A stretch of 64,000 bases of DNA from Mariannaea sp. PMI_226 (lineage: Eukaryota > Ascomycota > Sordariomycetes > Hypocreales > Nectriaceae), in the NCBI GenBank assembly GCA_024336345.1, contig JANFOG010000002.1, forward strand, positions 2,542,001 through 2,606,000, in the 5' to 3' direction. Position 1 is the stretch's first letter. Every line of letters starts with the position of its first letter. The notes under the pieces are model-generated. The model had not been told where the DNA came from. It did not search any database and saw nothing but the letters and a program-made list of their open reading frames with translations. The position numbers were made by a program, and so were the translations under genes. This document shows, piece after piece, positions 23,832-36,514 of the stretch.

Positions 23832-24795
23832 GGGCACCCCAAAAAACAATTTCCCTCCGCAATTTGAGAATTCTTCTGGCGTTTGCGGCGTTCAAGACGG
23901 GCAGTCGCTCCATGGGTGTAAGGGCGAGTACGCTGGCAGTTTAGGTATAGAGGAGCATGGCGCCGGCGAGGATGACGACCCAGAAGAATAACACCGGTGA
24001 CGGTAGCATATCCCCTGTTGTCTGATCCCACGAAGACACGGGTTTCCAGTCGTGCTTTGTTGGTGCGATTTGATAGTAGCTTCCCTCGATGCTTTTTTTT
24101 TCCCTGTTCGAGTTTGTTGGCCAGCCTGTTACTGGAGTCGTCCACCTTGCGATACCCATGGCAAATAATGACCAAGGCGAACGGGATGGCTTCGTGGATT
24201 GAGGGACAATGGATCAAGTAGGATTGCTACCGTCCGCAAGTTTCCTACCTCGCGGGAAACAATAGCAAAAGGCGCAAAGAAAACGTTGAAATAGTTGACG
24301 TCGGTGTAAAACCATATGTTAGACCAAGTATTAGGTATATAACGCAATCAATTACTGGGTCGTCATATAATAAGCCAATTTGACCAAAGACAGCGCTTGT
24401 GACTGTGGACGCGTATTTCGAATTTTCTGTTTTTCTTTGTCTTGCTTTTAAAGGAAATTCTATTACTACATATAATTGGATCTACTGCACCCAAAAAAAT
24501 GTCCACTACAGTTTGACCTACGGGCGAATTACAAGCAAAAAAGGTCCAAAGGGGAATGGGAAACATACTGGGCGTTTGCCAGGTCAAACAAACAAAGCAC
24601 TGTTTTGAACCGGGCAGTCCACCGTCTGGGAACCGTAGGGCTAGCGAGCTGACAAGGAGATGGAACTGAAAGCCTGTCGAGAGTCATCTCGCCCACTGGC
24701 CGTGTTGGGGAAGATTGACGATGCCGTTACGTACGTATTGAAACAAGAGTGCAGGATCTGGGTGGAAATCTCCCAAACAACGGTGCAGAGCCTGT
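23832..24795. other. Convergent intergenic region RLI1 / PRP40
   Basis: Nearly 1 kb contains the 3' flanks of two convergent genes. The central part (about 24230-24500) is AT-rich. Only short open frames without family features occur. No gene or RNA is recognised. Confidence 0.5.
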
Positions 24796-27482
24796 TTAAT
24801 CCTCCTCAATCTCGCCTTCCTCACTGCCGGAGTGGACGTCCTTGGTTGGAGGAGCAGGGGGAGGCGTCTTGGTACGTGAACGGGTTTCGCGTGGTGGAGT
24901 GCGTTCGCGGGATCGCTCCCTTCTCACTCGCTGTAGCATAGTTAGCTATGATGTTGTGTATATCAGGGGTGAAAACTATGTATGAAGAAAAAGCAAATTT
25001 CGTACCTTTGAATCCCTAGAATCTCGGCGAGAGTAGTCATCCTCATCATCAGGGCGGCGTCGTCGAGAACCTGATGGACGTTCATCTCCATAGGGAAGCT
25101 CGTCATACGAACCTCGATCAATGCGGCGACGATAGAGTCTTTCCCGCTCATCCTCCCGGTCCCTTCGCTCCCGATCGTAATGGCCGTCATCCTCACGGCG
25201 TGAACGAGACGGTCGATCAAAGTCACGTTCCCGTTCCCGATCGCGGTCACGGTCACGTTCTCTTTCGCGATCACGATTACGATCGCGCTCACGTTCATGA
25301 TCACGTTCTCTTTCACGTTCTCGACGCGGGGGTGATGACTGACGGCCGCGATCGGTACCTAGGAGGCCCTCTGCCATGCTGGTCTTGCGGTGGTTGCGTT
25401 CACGCTCGGCTATGGCTTTACGCCTGTCTGCTTCGTACGCATCTGGTTCCGGACTGCGGCTGCGTCGAGAAGTTCGTCCACCGCTACGATGGGACCGCTC
25501 ACCTCTGGATCGATCCCTCTCGCGTCGGTGCAAATCTCGTTCGCTAGACATCCGGTCTCGCCGTCTGTAGGTTCGGTCTGCCTCCTCTCCCTTCTCTCGC
25601 AATCGGCGCAAATGCTTGTCAAAGGCACTTCGACGAGCTTCCTCGGAAGCGACTGCTTGGAACTCGTCTGATTTCAGAAGTCGAGATCGTACCTTTTCAT
25701 AAGTGTCACCCAATGTAATGGGGGGTTCCACGCGCTTCATATAAGCTCGTAATTCATCAACAGCTCTGCGTTGTTGGCGTTCTGCTGTTCGATCATCCTC
25801 TCGCTTAGAGGAGCGCTTTTCGCGGAGCTATAATAGTCATGTTAGTTTGATGTCGGATACTAAGGACTGGAGTCTGTAGATACGCACTCGGTCAAAAATA
25901 AGTTTGAGTATATCACGATCAATGTTAGCAGTTCGTCGATCATCCTTCATGAGGGACAGGAACTCCTCAAATTCGCTCGTTGGGGTGAGCTCAAATCGTT
26001 TGTCCTGAGATTGCTTATTAGCACACGAGATAGGAGGATGGTGTAAAAAGAATGACTCACTTCAATAACGTCGAGCACATCGTTTCTAGGGCCACGCAGA
26101 CCACGCTCCTCTTCTTCAATGGCATCCCAGAAGAGTTCCTGGGGTGTCGAGCCGCCTAGACCAGCCATATTGGTATACCGAGTGTCGTTTTCGATCACCG
26201 GAACGATTTGAGACCACTTGGTGCCGGCATTAATCTGGCCTCCTCGACGGAGCTCGGCTAGTAGAGATCGGAATGCATCACGGCACTTTCGCTCCTTACG
26301 AAACTTCTTATTCTTTTCTTCCTGCTTAGCGTCGTTGAACTTGCGCTCGAGAGCCTTCATATGGTTTTGGAAAGCAGTCAAAATGTCAAACTTGGTGAGG
26401 GTCTGGTACTTTTCATCATTCTGGAAGGGCTGGGTGGATGAGATGATACCTTGCGCATCGGACCAGCGCGTGTATGGCTCAAGATTGAGCTTGGGGAGGA
26501 GATCAATGAGGCCATCCATTGCGTTCTTTCGAAGAGATGTCTGCTGTTCAGCATGCGCCTTCTTAAGACCAATGATATACTCCTCAAAAAGCTGGCGACG
26601 CTCCTCCTCGTTGTTGGTGGAGCGGAAAATGGTCTCACCCTCCATCATAGGACGAGCTGTCTTCCAGCGGGTATAGTGTGTGATTTCGGGATGTCTCTTC
26701 AGCATGGTCTCAAAGTCAGCACGAAGCTTGGCAAGTCTTTCCTTGGCGCGCTCCTTGTCCTGAAGCACCATATCCTGGCAGTACTTCTCAAATGCAGCCC
26801 TGCGATCCTTCGGATCCTTGATGGCACGGAATTGGGGGTCCCGAGCCGTTGCTCGAATGGTGTCCTCCCAGGTCCAATCGGGCTGAGCACCGCTGCGTTT
26901 GAGGAGTTTTACGAAAGCGGCTTCCGCCTCCTCGAGGGTGGCATATTCGGGGTCGTTAGTCGCAGGAACAAAGGCCTGTGCCTTGGGATCACTCCCATAT
27001 GTCAGCTGTCGAGACTCAGGATAAGTTTCGCGGTGGTCGCGGTGCTGATCGTATGCGGAATCCCGATACCCGCCTGGACCAGGAATAGGGCCAGAAGCAA
27101 AGGGGGTCGAGGGTGCGGGGGTAGCGGGCTCGCTTGTCGCGCCGAGGGCACTCTTGTAGGCATCGGGCATTTCCCATGAGCTCTGTTTTGTCTCAGTGTT
27201 ATACCAGTACTTGCGACCTCCTTCAGCAGTATACTCCTTCCAGGGCTGGTTGGCAAGAGCACGCTGTTTAAACAATACCATATTAGCAAAGGCACGTAAA
27301 TGAATGAGTTATGGGGGTAGCGTCAGGCTCACCTCTGCTGGCAACATCATATCCTCTGGCTTGGTCCATTGTGTCACCTTGGTAGCAGAATTGAAGTAAT
27401 AGGCTCGTCCGTCTGGGGTGTGGTGTTCTTGCCAGGACGAGGCTGGCTGGCCATAGGGCGCGGGAGCGCCGTATCCGTTCAT
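24796..27482 (-). CDS. PRP40: Pre-mRNA processing factor PRP40 (U1 snRNP)
   Basis: Exons 27482-27333, 27263-26061, 26004-25888, 25827-25006 and 24930-24796 give 808 residues, all joined in phase 0. Two WW domains come first: SSWQEHHTPDGRAYYFNSAT near 14-33 in exon 1, and a second starting PWKEYTAEGGRKYWYN near 57. Several FF domains follow between about 165 and 520 (for example WTWEDTIRATARDPQFRAI). The C-terminal quarter is a long R/E/D/S low-complexity tail ending in SGSEEGEIEED. Prp40 belongs to the U1 snRNP and bridges the 5' splice site and branch-point proteins in early spliceosomes. The RE/RD tail is longer than in budding yeast but of a type seen in filamentous fungi. It diverges from the TRS65 gene. 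Confidence 0.93.
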
Positions 27483-28136
27483 CGTTGCAGGCGTCGCGCA
27501 AGATGGTCAGCAGGAACCGTGCGGTGGTGGCCGAATCTGCGACGCGTGGCGAACAGAGCGATTGCGCGCGAGGGATGGGAGAGGATCGAGGGCCAAACGC
27601 CGTAAGTCGTGGTGGTGGTGGTGATAGTGGGTGGGTGAGTCGCGATCTTTGCAAGCTGCAGATTTCCGAGATGAACTTTTGAACGCACGGACCGCATGGA
27701 GAATGGCGCCTTGGGTTGGCAGAGTTGGGTCAAAGTAAGGTACGGACGGAGCACGTACCTTCTTGACCACTTCAGGCAATTTATGCAGCTAGCCGATGAC
27801 AAGACAGGATGCTCCGACAAATACATATCAAAGGAACGGTACGTACTGAATACTAGCAGCGGCCAGGGGCGATCTCATTGTCTGGTTGAGATATAACTAC
27901 GACCAGCACAACGAGGGGAAGGACACGCAAAAGATACCAAAAGGAGAAGGAAGAAAGTGAGAAGAAACAGAAAGAAGAAGAAGAAAAAAGGTAAAGCAAA
28001 TAAAATAGTGGGAGAAGGTGGGAGAACACGCATTCTTTACCTAGGTACCGAACCTCCACGAGCCCTTAGGTACCTGCCTACTTGAACTCCTTCAATGTGG
28101 CCATAGAGACCGTGTGGATGCTGTTCACTCACCACC
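27483..28136. promoter_or_regulatory. Divergent promoter region PRP40 / TRS65
   Basis: This 654-bp region lies between outward-pointing genes. It carries ACGCGT at 27542-27547, a purine-rich AGAAGAAGAA tract around 27945-27995 and the word ACCTAGGTACC at 28039-28049. No coding segment was supported. Confidence 0.5.
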
Positions 28137-30067
28137 ATGCCGTCCAACGATGCCGCCTACGGGGCCCAATTTGTCCCAGATGCCACGTCCGACTTTGCAG
28201 AGCAGTCTCAGTTGATCTACCTCATTCCTTCAGACTCTCATCTCGACCTTGAAACCGCATTCGAGGACCTTGAGCCGGGGACGTCACTGCTCTCAGTAAT
28301 ACCACAGCGCGAATCGCTGTTTTTCGGTTGGTCGTCACCGCCTCTCCTCGTACCCAATTAACATATCCCATGTCCATACTTACACGGACCTGAAAACTAG
28401 ACGAGACTATTGATGTTCTTCTCATCTTGAAAACTCCTCGGGCGGATGAAGATACTCTCCGATCTCACCTCAAGAGACTGGCCATCTCACTTGAGGCGCA
28501 GGTTGTAAACAGCCCCGTGTCGGGGCGTGATAGCCCTCCCGCATCCGATGTCATCTTTACTGGCAATGTAGCTGATATCGATGATCCTATTGTCATTATT
28601 GATGACGAGGGCAGCGATGACGACGATGAAGTAGAGCAAGAGGAGGAGGAAGGCGAAGAAGCGGAGGAGGCTGAAGGCAAAGAGAAAAGGAAATCTGCAC
28701 CAAGCATATATGCCGCTTGGAAACTGCCCGTCTTCCTCACTCGCCCACGAATCCGGCTTCACGGCCCTTCACTCGTCATCACGGCTTCGGCCACCCTCAA
28801 GCCCAAGCTTGCCATGAGTTCTCACACCGCTGGAAGCGGGTACTTGCAGAGTGGCATGCCACTAGGTTACAACTTGCTCCAGTCTTTTGCCAGCGATGCC
28901 TCCTTTTCCCAAGTGAAGCCCCGACTGTCTGCAACTCGTGTGTCACGAGTTGCTCCAGTCACCCAGCAGCCGCATGACCTCATGCTTCACGTCCGCGCCT
29001 CGCCGAAACTAGAGCTCAGCATTTTTCCCGTTGTCCATACACGGATTCGCTTCTCACGGCCCAACACGTCGCCCTCGAGCGCAGCCGTCATCGCCCTCCT
29101 GGAAGTCGACTTCACTTCCAACTTTGACTGCGAAATTACCCTGGATAAGATCAATCTGTCAATACCAGATAGCACAATTGATGGTCTCAATGAAGAATCG
29201 GGGATGAAGCTGCCTCTCTCATGTGTATCTCATGACCACATCACTTTTCTCTACCGCATTGCTCCAAATGAGCTCGATTTCACACCCAAGAATTCCGCGA
29301 GAGACCTTGAAATCTCGATCTCCGCCACCGCCCATGTCATTCCCGGCCGTTGCACACCGCAACTGACCATGCACTGGACCACATCTCTCGACTTCACCAC
29401 ACCCGTCAACCCCGGCTTTGGTTCAACTACCGGCACTGGAATCCAACGCGCCCACCGACCCTCTCAGCTTTCCATTTCTGGCCAGGCTGTCCATCCTCTC
29501 AAATCCCCTTCCATTATCCGCCCCGACGCATTGCCATCCCTAGAGGCTGCAACTGCTAACACCGAGGTCAATCTCCCTGAACTCGGTATCACAATGACTT
29601 TCACAGCCCCATCGGAGCCCATATACCCAGGCGACATGTTCACTTGGACGGTCTACGTCGTCAACCGCGCCTCGGAGAATAACTCGATGCCGCCGCGCAA
29701 GCTTGCCCTGGTCGCTGTGCCAAGACGCCGCCGGCAAGAAGTCCGCATGACTCGACCACCCTCCACCGGAGGCCGACGGCACGGTGAGAAGGAAATTAGT
29801 GACGCAGTCGTGGATGAGAACATTCTGCACGCCATGCAAAAGAACTTCGCTGTCGAACCTGCTGAGGTTGTCTGTCTGAGCGCCGATACACGAGTAGGAC
29901 CGCTGGCGCCGGGCGCATGCCATGTTGTCGAACTTCAGTTCCTGGCCCTGCAAGAGGGGATAGTTGGCATGGAGGCGATTCGAATCGTCGACTTGGGATC
30001 ACAAGAGCACGTCGATATCAGAGATCTACCTACAATGATTGTAACACCAGCAGCACCAGCAGCGTGA
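28137..30067 (+). CDS. TRS65: TRAPPII complex subunit of the Trs65 family
   Basis: Exons 28137-28326 and 28401-30067 give 618 residues, joined across a 74-nt intron in phase 1 that reads LFFDETIDVLLIL. An acidic low-complexity insert (EEEEGEEAEEAEGK) lies near residues 130-150. The rest is rich in beta-strand character and ends in a domain with PGDMFTWTVYVVNR and VGPLAPGACHVVELQFLAL, which resembles the immunoglobulin-like domain of Trs65. In the family, Trs65 belongs to TRAPPII, an exchange factor for Ypt31/32-type Rab GTPases at the late Golgi, and in yeast affects cell-wall glucan. The assignment rests on recalled family features of a divergent protein, so confidence is lower than for its neighbours. 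Confidence 0.75.
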
Positions 30068-30297
30068 AAATATGAACCTGATCTGGTTTTTGCCAAGACG
30101 TTATTAAACTGCCCTCATCGGAAACTTCTGCATCATATCGCGAATGTCATTATTCATATAATTGTAGCCCTACCAAGAAGCTAAAACGCCACCTAATAAA
30201 TGCTGCACCCTCACGTATATCTATAATGCATCCCAACGCAACAAAAAAAACATCTCATTTGCCTCGGGGAAAACGAGAAAAAACAAAATGAAGCTCA

Positions 30298-33278
30298 TTA
30301 AAGGTCATCCAAGTCGTCGTCCCATCCCAATTTCTGGTAAATGGAAAGTGATTTTGCATCAGTCGGCACATCTTGCCCATTCATGATATCCGTAAGCCCT
30401 TTTACCCCGGACTTGATTGGCGTTGCTAATATCTCTCCCCCTCTGGGAGATGTATACTCCGTTATTGCCCGCTGCCCTTTGACTGCGCTACCTGGCACAA
30501 TCAAGTTGTCGTTAGACGTGTTCCTCCTTTCCATGAGTGGTGACCAGGGAGGTTGTGACGTTCCCTGACCATCAATGCGATCGAGAAATCTAGATCCTTT
30601 GGTGGGCGTGCTGTCAATTCTGTCAAGCGTTGGGGAAGTGCTATTACGGAACACGTCCCTGTGGCCCCCTCGCAAGCCTGTTGAGGGAATTCTGGAGAGA
30701 ATGCTGGAAGGAGGAATTATCTCCTCAGTACTCATCAATGGTACGTCTGCTATTGACGCGGATTTTGCAGCAAATGCATCTCTGAATCGATTGTTGGTAG
30801 GCGTAGCCTTCACAATCGACGTGCCAAGCGAGCTTCGTGCAGGTTTCCTTACTTCTGGATCACCAGTCAGTTGTCTGAAAGGGGTAAACTTGGATTTGAC
30901 TGACGTACTCTTTACCAGGAGAGCCGCGGATGATCGGCGTTCTGCGGCATCTACCAATTCCTTGCTCACGATTTCTCGGTGAGGTTTTCTAAGAGTGGAA
31001 ATGGCTTCCTTCAGCTCAGCTTCAACGCGAGCGCGCTTAGTTGCCTTGGGATCTTCCAGTCTCGTCATACTCGTGCTGCGGGAGAGAGAGGGACCACCTA
31101 GTTTATTGAGTAGATCATTGTCACTTTTGTTGAACACTTTGGATGTCGCGGGCTCACTACCTTCCCGCTTGATCCCTGGCAGTGACGTGGATGTGGCAGA
31201 TCGCATTAGAGCAATCATATTGCTAGGGCCCCTGGAGACGCTTCGACGATGATGCTGCTCTGTAGACAACGCTCTTTGGAGTGTTCTTGGCTGTTGACCA
31301 AGACTTGATCGCTTTGTGGCTGATCCAGGTTTCTGCTCACGCTTGCTTGACGACCGCCTCAAGCTCTTTGATTTGGAAGGTTTCACAATCGTTGGTCCAC
31401 CCAGTTTTCGGTTGATCGAGTCACATAACTCTGGCAGACGTGCGGAAAAACTAAGAATAGGGTTAACATGTCGCGTAATAACCGATGCTTGCGTAGGAGA
31501 CATACAACGGAACAATAACATCGACGCAGAAGTCCTTCAAAGGTTCGGATGATGCCTTCTGAAGTTGCGATTCTCCAGGCTGTCGCGTGGCTTGCGAATC
31601 CTCTAGCAGGAGCTGCTCATCCGAAGCAGTAGATTGCCAGATAGTCAAACGGTCTGCGTGAACGTCGAGGAGGACAGGCAGATTGTGTTTGTTTCGCTTC
31701 TTGGAAGGTGGCACTGCCACACCTCTATCAGACTCTGCAGTACCAGGTAGCAGTGGAAGCTGGCTGTCCTCTGCCTCTCCGGCCTCCTGTAGAGGAGTGA
31801 GCGCTAAGATTTCCAGTATGAGGATCATCTGCAGCTGGGTTTCTCTGGTTCGAAGCATCGAGGCCAACGACTTGATCTGCTGTGGAGCTGCGTTGGTTTC
31901 ATCATCTTTCAGCTCGGGCTTGCTTGCATTCCACCACTTTTGGATGTGGTCTTCCTCATAAGGATAGAGGCCGTCCTTGCCAAGTTTCATCTTTTTGGCA
32001 CGACGCTTCTTCTTTCGCGCTTCATCGGAACTCTCTACTACCGACTTCATCTTGGCAATAACATCGGGGATTGTTTCACGGTACTTCTTGTCAATTTGCA
32101 CCGTAGTTAGGATGAGACTCTTCAAGAATTCAATAAGATCATTCATATCCAAGGTAGATTCGAGGTCCAGGTGAAAGGCTGAACGAGCCCGGGACAGCGG
32201 TCCCTTGGCGAAATACGCCAGCGAGCCCTACGAGGATTAGCTTAAGCAAGCATTTCTATCAAGGATAGACAAACCATAGATTTGTACAGGGCCTCAAAGT
32301 ACTGTGCCCTGATAGTATCAAATATCGTATCGGCGGTTTGTTGAGGAGGGGATCTTTCAAGGCTGGTCGGTTCGGGAATTGGAGCTTGGGGGGCCGGTGT
32401 GGGATGGGAATCATTTTGACTCTCAATGAGTTCTTCGTGTTTGAGATTGGGTGATGGCAACTGCGATCTGACGAGACTAGAATTATCGGTCGTTTCCTCA
32501 GGCTTGGCCGTCTCGTCGAGAGTTGAGACGGAATGTGACCTGGGCCTTTTCCGGACAAGCGATTGAATTGCCTCTATCGCCGCTCTTTTGATTTTCTGGT
32601 CCTTGTGCAGCTGAGGCGCCGTCATGGCCATGGATGCACTTCGTCCTTGAGAGTTGGGTCTGGACGCCGGGCGCAGACGGTCTTGACAAGTGGCGGTGGC
32701 ATGTGTGGCCAGATCGTTTAGGTCTACCCAGGATCCAAGACGGCAGGTAATGTAGAGGCCATTAGCCTGTCTCTCAATAGCATAGACATTACGACCAGGC
32801 TCGTATCGTGCAAGAAGAACAATGGGCACAGCACCCATGCGGCTTTCTAGGTCCAGAATTTTGATATGGGACTCGTACGTTCGACCAGGCGACAGCTCAG
32901 AGTTGGCGGTATTGAAATCGATACATGATAGAGGGAAATGCTTTCGAGGTAGTAACATCAAGGGTTGTAGGACTCGTGGCTGAACATGGAGATTGGGAGG
33001 ATGTTGCTGTCAAGGAGGCGACACATGTGAGCAACCCACGACATCATGATTAGGTGTGTAGGCGAAGAGGAACAATGACAGCTTACTTTGAGAGCAATGG
33101 GAGGCTTCAGCAGGTAGTCCATTGCAACAGAGCCAGAGCTCTTTCTCTTGTGTCCTTCAGACAAGGGAATCTCAGGCTGAGCAGCATCTTCGCGATTCAA
33201 GCTACCCTCAGAGCTTGGCGTCAAGATCCTTGGTTGTGGACGCGACGCGTCAGCGCCAGTGACGACCGGAGAGGTCAT
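30298..33278 (-). CDS. SLD3: DNA replication initiation regulator SLD3
   Basis: Exons 33278-33087, 33006-32275, 32227-31506 and 31450-30298 give 932 residues. The conserved Sld3 block starts at residue 309 with GSLAYFAKGPLSRARS and includes RTRETQLQMILILEILAL, both hallmarks of the Sld3/treslin core that binds Cdc45. The C-terminal third is basic and serine-rich with many S/T-P sites, which fits the CDK-regulated region that binds Dpb11. Sld3 recruits Cdc45 to MCM helicases under DDK and CDK control. The donor before the last exon is GTATGT; removal of 55 nt restores CDSINRKLGGP in frame. An ACGCGT box lies 223 bp upstream of the start. Confidence 0.88.
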
Positions 33279-33500
33279 GGAAACGGCAAGTATGCTCCCT
33301 CACCGCCCGGCATTCTCCCAAAGAGAGTTACGCCTGATAATAGCCAGTACTGGTGAGTAGAATATACTAGGGGTGTTTAAAAAGACTGGGCGATGTTGTT
33401 GTTGTTAGCGAAGCCAGCAACGAAAGAGTACAAAGTACCGAATACCGAATACACCGTCGAGGCAGGTACGGTACCCATCAATTCCACAGGGCAAAGCAAG

Positions 33501-33506
33501 ACGCGT
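33501..33506. promoter_or_regulatory. Candidate MluI cell-cycle box (ACGCGT) upstream of SLD3
   Basis: This ACGCGT lies 223 bp before the SLD3 ATG, a position similar to the box before MCM7. The core is recognised by MBF-type factors at G1/S in other fungi. The hexamer is not rare in the window, so this is a candidate only. Confidence 0.35.
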
Positions 33507-34685
33507 TGGTGTAAAGTGGTTTTCTGATCAGAGGGCGGGGCAAGCGCGTCCGCAATTGCCTACCGCCTACAAACGGATTAAGGTGCCTACAAATCCAAGC
33601 GCAGCATACATAGTACACAGCTATGGTGGTGTAGATACTGTACCTACCCACTAACAGTACCTGCCGACCTCTACCGGCCTACTTACCCAAGCGAACCAAG
33701 CTACAGCACCTTACCTTGGCGCCAAGGGCCCTCGGTAAGAAGCACTGTCGGTTCGGTCGCGAGAGATACGTACCTCCGGCGATCAGACGGGTATCCTTTC
33801 CACACCTGCCTCAAGCTACTTACTCCCTTACCTAGGTACCGCTTGTACGAGGCAGATGTAACTAACTATCTTACCCCAGGTAAGCTTTCTCCTTACATTA
33901 GCTAGGTACCGTGATAGGTAGGAAAACGGCACTCTGGAGCAATTACGTTGATCATGCACTACCACTTACCCAGTTTAGACAGCTACCTTGAGGTGAAGCA
34001 AAGTAACTAGTATCATCTACCTTGAGGTAGGCAATGTACACACAGCATACATGCGTGCAAAACCTTTTTATGTACCCTCTGACTAATGATCTAATTATGG
34101 TTGCTCGATCAATGTACTGGTGTACTGGCCCCCATTCAGAAACCTAAATTGTTCCCTATGGATGCCTACATTACCTATTGAAGACGGACGATAGAAGGAG
34201 GGAAAGCTAAACTTTGGTGGCTAACTCTAACTGCTTGGTCTCGATCTGTTGTCCTCAAAATCCAGCCCTGTCCATACATCAAATAAGATTGGAGAAATTG
34301 ATCAACCTAGGACCGAGGACCCGAGATAATACGCAGGAGACAGCCACGGTAGTCACAGGAAATTCTCGGTAGAGAGTATTATCCCTCTTTTTGAGCATAC
34401 ACTCATCGGCGTTTGATCGATTGGTCCAGCTTGGTGTGTGAGTAAGTGCATCCATCATACGGAGGTAATGTCAGTAGCTAGGTACCTCATACGAACCCGC
34501 CAATTGCATTCGCTGCCTTCTTCCGGGCATGGAGGAAACCAGATTGGCAATTTTCATGATCGTCCTACCTACCTAGTTGGGTAGTGAATCGACGTCCTGC
34601 TACGTACACTGCCTCCTTGGAGAAAATGACATGGAAATGACAGCTTGACCTCGTCTCGGCTGCAAGACAGTCTACTTCCGTACTC

Positions 34686-34799
34686 TGTGCGTGTGCTTGT
34701 GCTTGTGCATGTGCATGTGCGTTTGCTTGTTTGTTTGTTTGTTTGTGTGTGTATCTGTGTATCTGTGTGTGTGTGTGTCTGCGTGGTGTGTGCTTGTGT
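34686..34799. repeat. TG/TTTG microsatellite zone
   Basis: An imperfect mixture of GTGCAT, GTTT and GT units runs for about 110 bp. It creates a long His/Thr-rich antisense open frame that should not be taken as a gene. Confidence 0.85.
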
Positions 34800-35978
34800 C
34801 CCCCTTCTTCTTCCCTTTTAACGTTTTATGATTCTGATAGGACCTTGGTTTGCTAGAAAGCACTAACAGCTTGTCAAACCAATATTTTCTTCCTCCCCGC
34901 TCTTGACAGTCTTTAGGCAGGCAGCTATTCAGTCCAAAGGAAAGAAGAAAGAAAGAAAAAGAAAAAAGCCTCCGCCAAAAGTTAAAAGCCAATCGCCAGA
35001 AGTCAAGCTCATGTGAATATGCTCACGATAAATTCTGGGCGTTCAAGTGCCATGCCGAACTTTGCTGCATGAGCTCAGGTGGCGTTGAGCTGGATTCTGA
35101 CAACGCAGCCAAAATGCATGATTAGCCATCTCAGCTAGCACTCACGCCCCTCCTTTATTATTTAACTCATCATCTTGACTGATCTTGTGCATTTTTGGGG
35201 GGACTTGATTTGTTTCGATTTGATTTGTTTCCTCCTTTCCTCTTGCGTCCCTTCCTGATAAGGTTGCACACCCCAACACACAAACGAGCAAAAGGAGTAA
35301 GCTGCGCATCAGAAAACGCCACCTCACACAAGCTGAGCTGAGTACGAAGCTCGATGTGCAGAATCTTGAGCGGCGTCGAGCTGCCGAGAGGTCAAGGCCG
35401 TTTTAACCGTCAGCCGTCAGCCCTCTCTTTCTTTCTCTCTCTCTATCACCTCTACCCCCTCTACCCCCTCTCACCCCTCAAAAGCCTAAATGATCTGTAC
35501 GTAAACTTTTACACTGCAGGGCCGGCTTTGGGGGAAGAGGGAGAGGGAGAGGGAGAGGGAGCCACTTGAAGAAGAGAGCTTGGTACGGAGTACATGCATG
35601 TATGCAGACACAACATGCTATCCACACACTTTGCTGAAGGTTATTGTTACTTTTTGTTTGGATGTGAAGACACCGAGCATGGGTGATGATGCGAAGATTG
35701 ACGTGAGGGGAGAGCAGGGATGGCTCGATGAGCAAGAGAAGAGTTGCGGTCATGTATCGCTCTCGTACTTCCCGTCACCGCGTTGGGCGCGCACACATCA
35801 TTTCCCTATCCCGAGTAGTTATGATCCGTGTATTTTCGCCAACTCATCTAGTTCTGTCGGTACTTGCGCTACCTGGGGCCAGGATATTTCTTAGCTACGT
35901 AATGACAAACAACAGCTATGACAATAAAGCGCGGCTTTTTCCTTGGTGAGTCCGCTTGCCCGCCCCCCTCCAAAATAC

Positions 35979-36002
35979 AAAAAAAAAAAAAAAAAAAAAA
36001 AA
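35979..36002. repeat. Poly(A) homopolymer, 24 nt
   Basis: An uninterrupted A run is followed by further A-rich sequence to about 36023. Confidence 0.9.
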
Positions 36003-36262
36003 GAACAAGAAGAATAAAAAAAAACCACCACAGACTCTTGCTTCGGGGCCCCCAGACAAAGACATCACATATCCAGAAACGCCCCGTTGCCAAACTGTTC
36101 CAAGCATGTGCTCAACGGTTCTCCATCAGGCGAAAGAGGCGTTTCCATTCAGTCCCTCTTGGGCGAATGCTCATTGACTGGCCAATAGCAATCCAGACAG
36201 CCCTCGATCCTCAAAAGCATAAAGATCGCTGCTGATCCTTTCCTGCGCCAAGAGGGCTTAGT

Positions 36263-36292
36263 GGGAGGTTCCCAGAAGGGAGGTTCCCAGAA
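36263..36292. repeat. Tandem 15-bp duplication
   Basis: The unit GGGAGGTTCCCAGAA occurs twice head to tail without mismatch. Each unit contains GGGA and TCCC in opposite orientation. Confidence 0.85.
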
Positions 36293-36481
36293 GGGGGAGG
36301 GCAAGGGAGGTCACCGGGTGTGTGGGGGCCGGAGCATCCGGGGCCCGGCCTTCGGACTGGCCCGCTTGGATTTCCGCTAAACTAGGTAGTTAACATCCAA
36401 GCCTTCCAAAGCCCGCAAAAGCTGTCGACGTTGGAGAGGTTGCACCGATCTCGAGCGCTTGCACACAATGCCGGGCAGGTT

Positions 36482-36484
<3 letters not shown>

Positions 36485-36514
<30 letters not shown>
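36485..36514. repeat. Poly(T) homopolymer, 30 nt
   Basis: This is the longest homopolymer in the window. It lies in the gene-poor flank about 1.4 kb beyond the HTF1 stop codon. Confidence 0.9.

Noticed and set aside
34672..34992. His/Thr/Lys-rich open frame, minus strand
   Set aside because: It arises from the TG/TTTG microsatellite and has no other support.
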